Shown piece after piece: positions 62,232 to 64,000 of a stretch of DNA of 64,000 nucleotides; the first letter of the stretch is position 1; every line of letters begins with the position of its first letter. A program made the translations under genes and the position numbers. Location of the stretch: the NCBI GenBank assembly GCA_905236985.1, contig CAJORF010000123.1, forward strand, positions 62,001 through 126,000, read 5' to 3'. The notes under the pieces are model-generated. The model had not been told where the DNA came from and made no database searches. It saw only the letters and a list, made by a program, of their open reading frames with translations. Source of the stretch: an uncultured Bacteroidaceae bacterium (GTDB lineage: Bacteria > Bacteroidota > Bacteroidia > Bacteroidales > Bacteroidaceae).

Positions 62232-64000
62232 ATGAAGACAAATCAATATATCATTTCAATGGCCTTGGCATTAGCCACGGGAGGTGTCGCGCTGACTGCT
62301 TGCTCCGACAAGTGGGATGACCACTATCAGAGCATGCTCGACTCTCCTAACAATGCTCCTTCGCTCTATGAGCAGGTGAAGGCCGACCCCGACTTGAAAG
62401 ACTTCTTGCGCGTGGTGGATTACGTGGGTTATGATGCCGTGCTTGCATCACCTCAGACACTTACGCTCTGGGCTCCAGTGATCTCTGCATCGCAGGCCGA
62501 CAGCATCATGCAGCTCTACGACCAGCAGAAACGACTCCTCGTGACCCTGCCTGACGGCTCACAGCGCAACACCAAGGACAAGGACAATACCGCCATTACA
62601 CAGTTCATGCAGAACCATATTGCCCTCTTCGGACATTCCGTTAACACCAACTATGAGGATAGCATCCGCATGATGAACGGCAAGTATATGGTACTGCGCA
62701 GTAATGACCTCAATGGCGTACCTTTCCAGAAGAAGAACATTGTAGCTTCCAATGGCATCATGTACAAACTTGGACAGAAGGAACCCTTCTTCCCCAACCT
62801 TCGCGAGGCTTTGTCTCTCGAACAGTCACTTGGTAGCTCAGCAGCCTATTACCGCCAGTTCGATGAATATGAGCTCGACGAGACATCGTCCGTGCAGATG
62901 GGGGTCGTGGATGGAGAGATCGTCTATGCTGACTCAGTCACAACACTTAACAACCGCCTCTATCACACGCTTGGCTATATCCAGCGTGAAGACAGTTCCT
63001 ATCTCTTCCTCGCTCCTACGACAGAGGTCTGGAAGCGTGACTCTGCGAAGTATCACACTTACTTCAACTACATCAACTCGATGGAGAACCGCGACTCCGT
63101 GGCTGGACTCAACGCCAGTATGGGTGTCCTCCGCGGTCGTCTTTTCAACCTCAATCTTCAGCACAACGACTATCAGGACTCCATCATTAACACGGCCTAC
63201 GTTCGTCATTCCGACTACTACGGTCTGAACGTCTTCTACAATCCCAAGAGCTCTTGGAATCCTGAGACGGGTGAGGGCATTCTCGGCGGTCTGCAGCCCC
63301 AGAAGTGCTCCAATGGCGTGCTCTACATCGACAATGAAGGTCGTATCGACCCGAAGCTCACCTTCCTGCAGAACCGCTACATTCTGGGTTCCAGCAACCG
63401 CTCGCGCACCATACCGCAGCTCATGGTCAATTCCGAGCGTCAGCCGCAGGTGGCTATCTCCACCCATTACTTCAAGGAGTCCGACTTCGTGGAGTACGGC
63501 GACACGGTGGTTGACATCACGATGCTCAAAGATAACTTCATCGAGGTTGCCCCCATCTCCTATCAGGGTGTGACCAATCGCAACAGTTCCATCTACTTCA
63601 CCCTGCCCAACACGGTGTCAGGAATGTACTACAACGTCTATGTGGTCATGGTACCCCTCTTTGTAGCCCTCGACGGCTACACCGAGGATCGCATTCGTCC
63701 CACACGCTTCCACGTCTATTACAACGAGCGACTGATGACGCCGCGTACCAACACCTCTCAGACCAACCCCAATGAGGATGCAGAGTTCGACAGTCCCGAC
63801 CGTGACCGTGCACTCACAGTGCCTGAAGGCGAGACCCACGGCAGCGGCACCAACTTCGAGACTACTGGCGACCAGATCGACCTCATCTGCATCGACAAGG
63901 CACGCAAGACAACCGTCTCCGGCTACAACGCCTTCGGCTCCGTTTCAGCCACACAGCGTTACCGCTTGACGACAGACATCCGTGCCTCGCAGCTCAACAA
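62232..64000 (+). CDS. Fasciclin-like lipoprotein, third of three, partial
   Basis: The first 589 residues are visible; no stop occurs before the window ends. A lipobox with C24 (ALTAC) is followed by SDKWDDHYQS, a frequent opening of Bacteroidales FAS1 lipoproteins. The FAS1 pattern is visible in LKDFLRVVDYVGYDAVLASPQTLTLWAP (in pieces: LRVVDYVGYDAVL, TLTLWAPVISASQ). From about residue 455 a beta-sandwich block, SIYFTLPNTVSGMYYNVYVV, resembles that of the preceding gene. It starts 36 bases after that gene and belongs to the same operon. The C-terminus lies outside the window. Confidence 0.82.
   Translation, partial: MKTNQYIISMALALATGGVALTACSDKWDDHYQSMLDSPNNAPSLYEQVKADPDLKDFLRVVDYVGYDAVLASPQTLTLWAPVISASQADSIMQLYDQQKRLLVTLPDGSQRNTKDKDNTAITQFMQNHIALFGHSVNTNYEDSIRMMNGKYMVLRSNDLNGVPFQKKNIVASNGIMYKLGQKEPFFPNLREALSLEQSLGSSAAYYRQFDEYELDETSSVQMGVVDGEIVYADSVTTLNNRLYHTLGYIQREDSSYLFLAPTTEVWKRDSAKYHTYFNYINSMENRDSVAGLNASMGVLRGRLFNLNLQHNDYQDSIINTAYVRHSDYYGLNVFYNPKSSWNPETGEGILGGLQPQKCSNGVLYIDNEGRIDPKLTFLQNRYILGSSNRSRTIPQLMVNSERQPQVAISTHYFKESDFVEYGDTVVDITMLKDNFIEVAPISYQGVTNRNSSIYFTLPNTVSGMYYNVYVVMVPLFVALDGYTEDRIRPTRFHVYYNERLMTPRTNTSQTNPNEDAEFDSPDRDRALTVPEGETHGSGTNFETTGDQIDLICIDKARKTTVSGYNAFGSVSATQRYRLTTDIRASQLN

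Overview
The window looks like a chromosomal segment of a Bacteroidales bacterium, most likely Prevotellaceae or a close relative. The case rests on a SusC/SusD pair, a hybrid two-component (HTCS) regulator, type-IX-secretion-like C-terminal tails on secreted proteins, a DUF4831-type protein, and many Bacteroidetes-type promoters (-7 TAnnTTTG with an upstream TTTG/TTG about 19-21 bases away). No rRNA, tRNA, CRISPR array, integrase or transposase was recognised. Assignment below order level is inference.

Layout. 1-1.7 kb: purine and NAD housekeeping (NAD(P)HX epimerase end, hpt, adk) with overlapping divergent promoters. 1.8-10 kb: cell-surface proteins (DUF4831, a CotH/lamin-tail protein, an M60-like metalloprotease between two leucine-rich blocks). 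10-11.6 kb: a zinc-ribbon/FHA protein and an HU-like/SPOR membrane protein. 11.7-17.9 kb: AddA/AddB-type double-strand-break repair pair. 17.9-22 kb: GH25 lysozyme, cytidine deaminase, LysM glucosaminidase, EttA. 22-23.4 kb: a degraded Ig-like fragment, a HigB/HigA toxin-antitoxin pair, and a 565-base gap holding a perfect 20-bp inverted repeat. 23.4-30.5 kb: beta-helix lipoprotein, PepD, a small membrane protein, OmpH-like lipoprotein, PrmA (with a repetitive insert) and class III fructose bisphosphatase. 30.6-35 kb: a 51-residue peptide gene and a large AT-richer secreted protein. 35.4-38.4 kb: guaA, pheA and an apparently exported PPOX-like flavoprotein. 38.4-48.3 kb: MscS-type channel and HTCS regulator, divergent from two carbohydrate esterases. 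48.4-50.9 kb: glycosyltransferase and flippase. 51-51.8 kb: panB. 52-64 kb: a locus of fasciclin lipoprotein, SusC, SusD, fasciclin lipoprotein and fasciclin-like lipoprotein, running off the end.

How the genes work together. The HTCS and the two esterases look like a small xylan-side-chain (acetyl/feruloyl) removal module without its own SusCD. The fasciclin/SusCD cluster looks like a surface uptake or adhesion complex without carbohydrate-active enzymes in view. AddA and AddB form a repair nuclease-helicase.

The most unusual signals are: (i) a PEGSP-coding DNA repeat expanded inside two unrelated genes (cotH-like and prmA), with a possible single trace in addA; (ii) two copies of an intergenic element with a 23-base direct-repeat period and GGAACTTAAATC-type inverted ends; (iii) perfect inverted repeats at 23.2 kb and around the start of the beta-helix lipoprotein gene; (iv) a 51-residue peptide gene of a recurring Bacteroidales type; (v) the enzyme-free fasciclin-SusCD locus.
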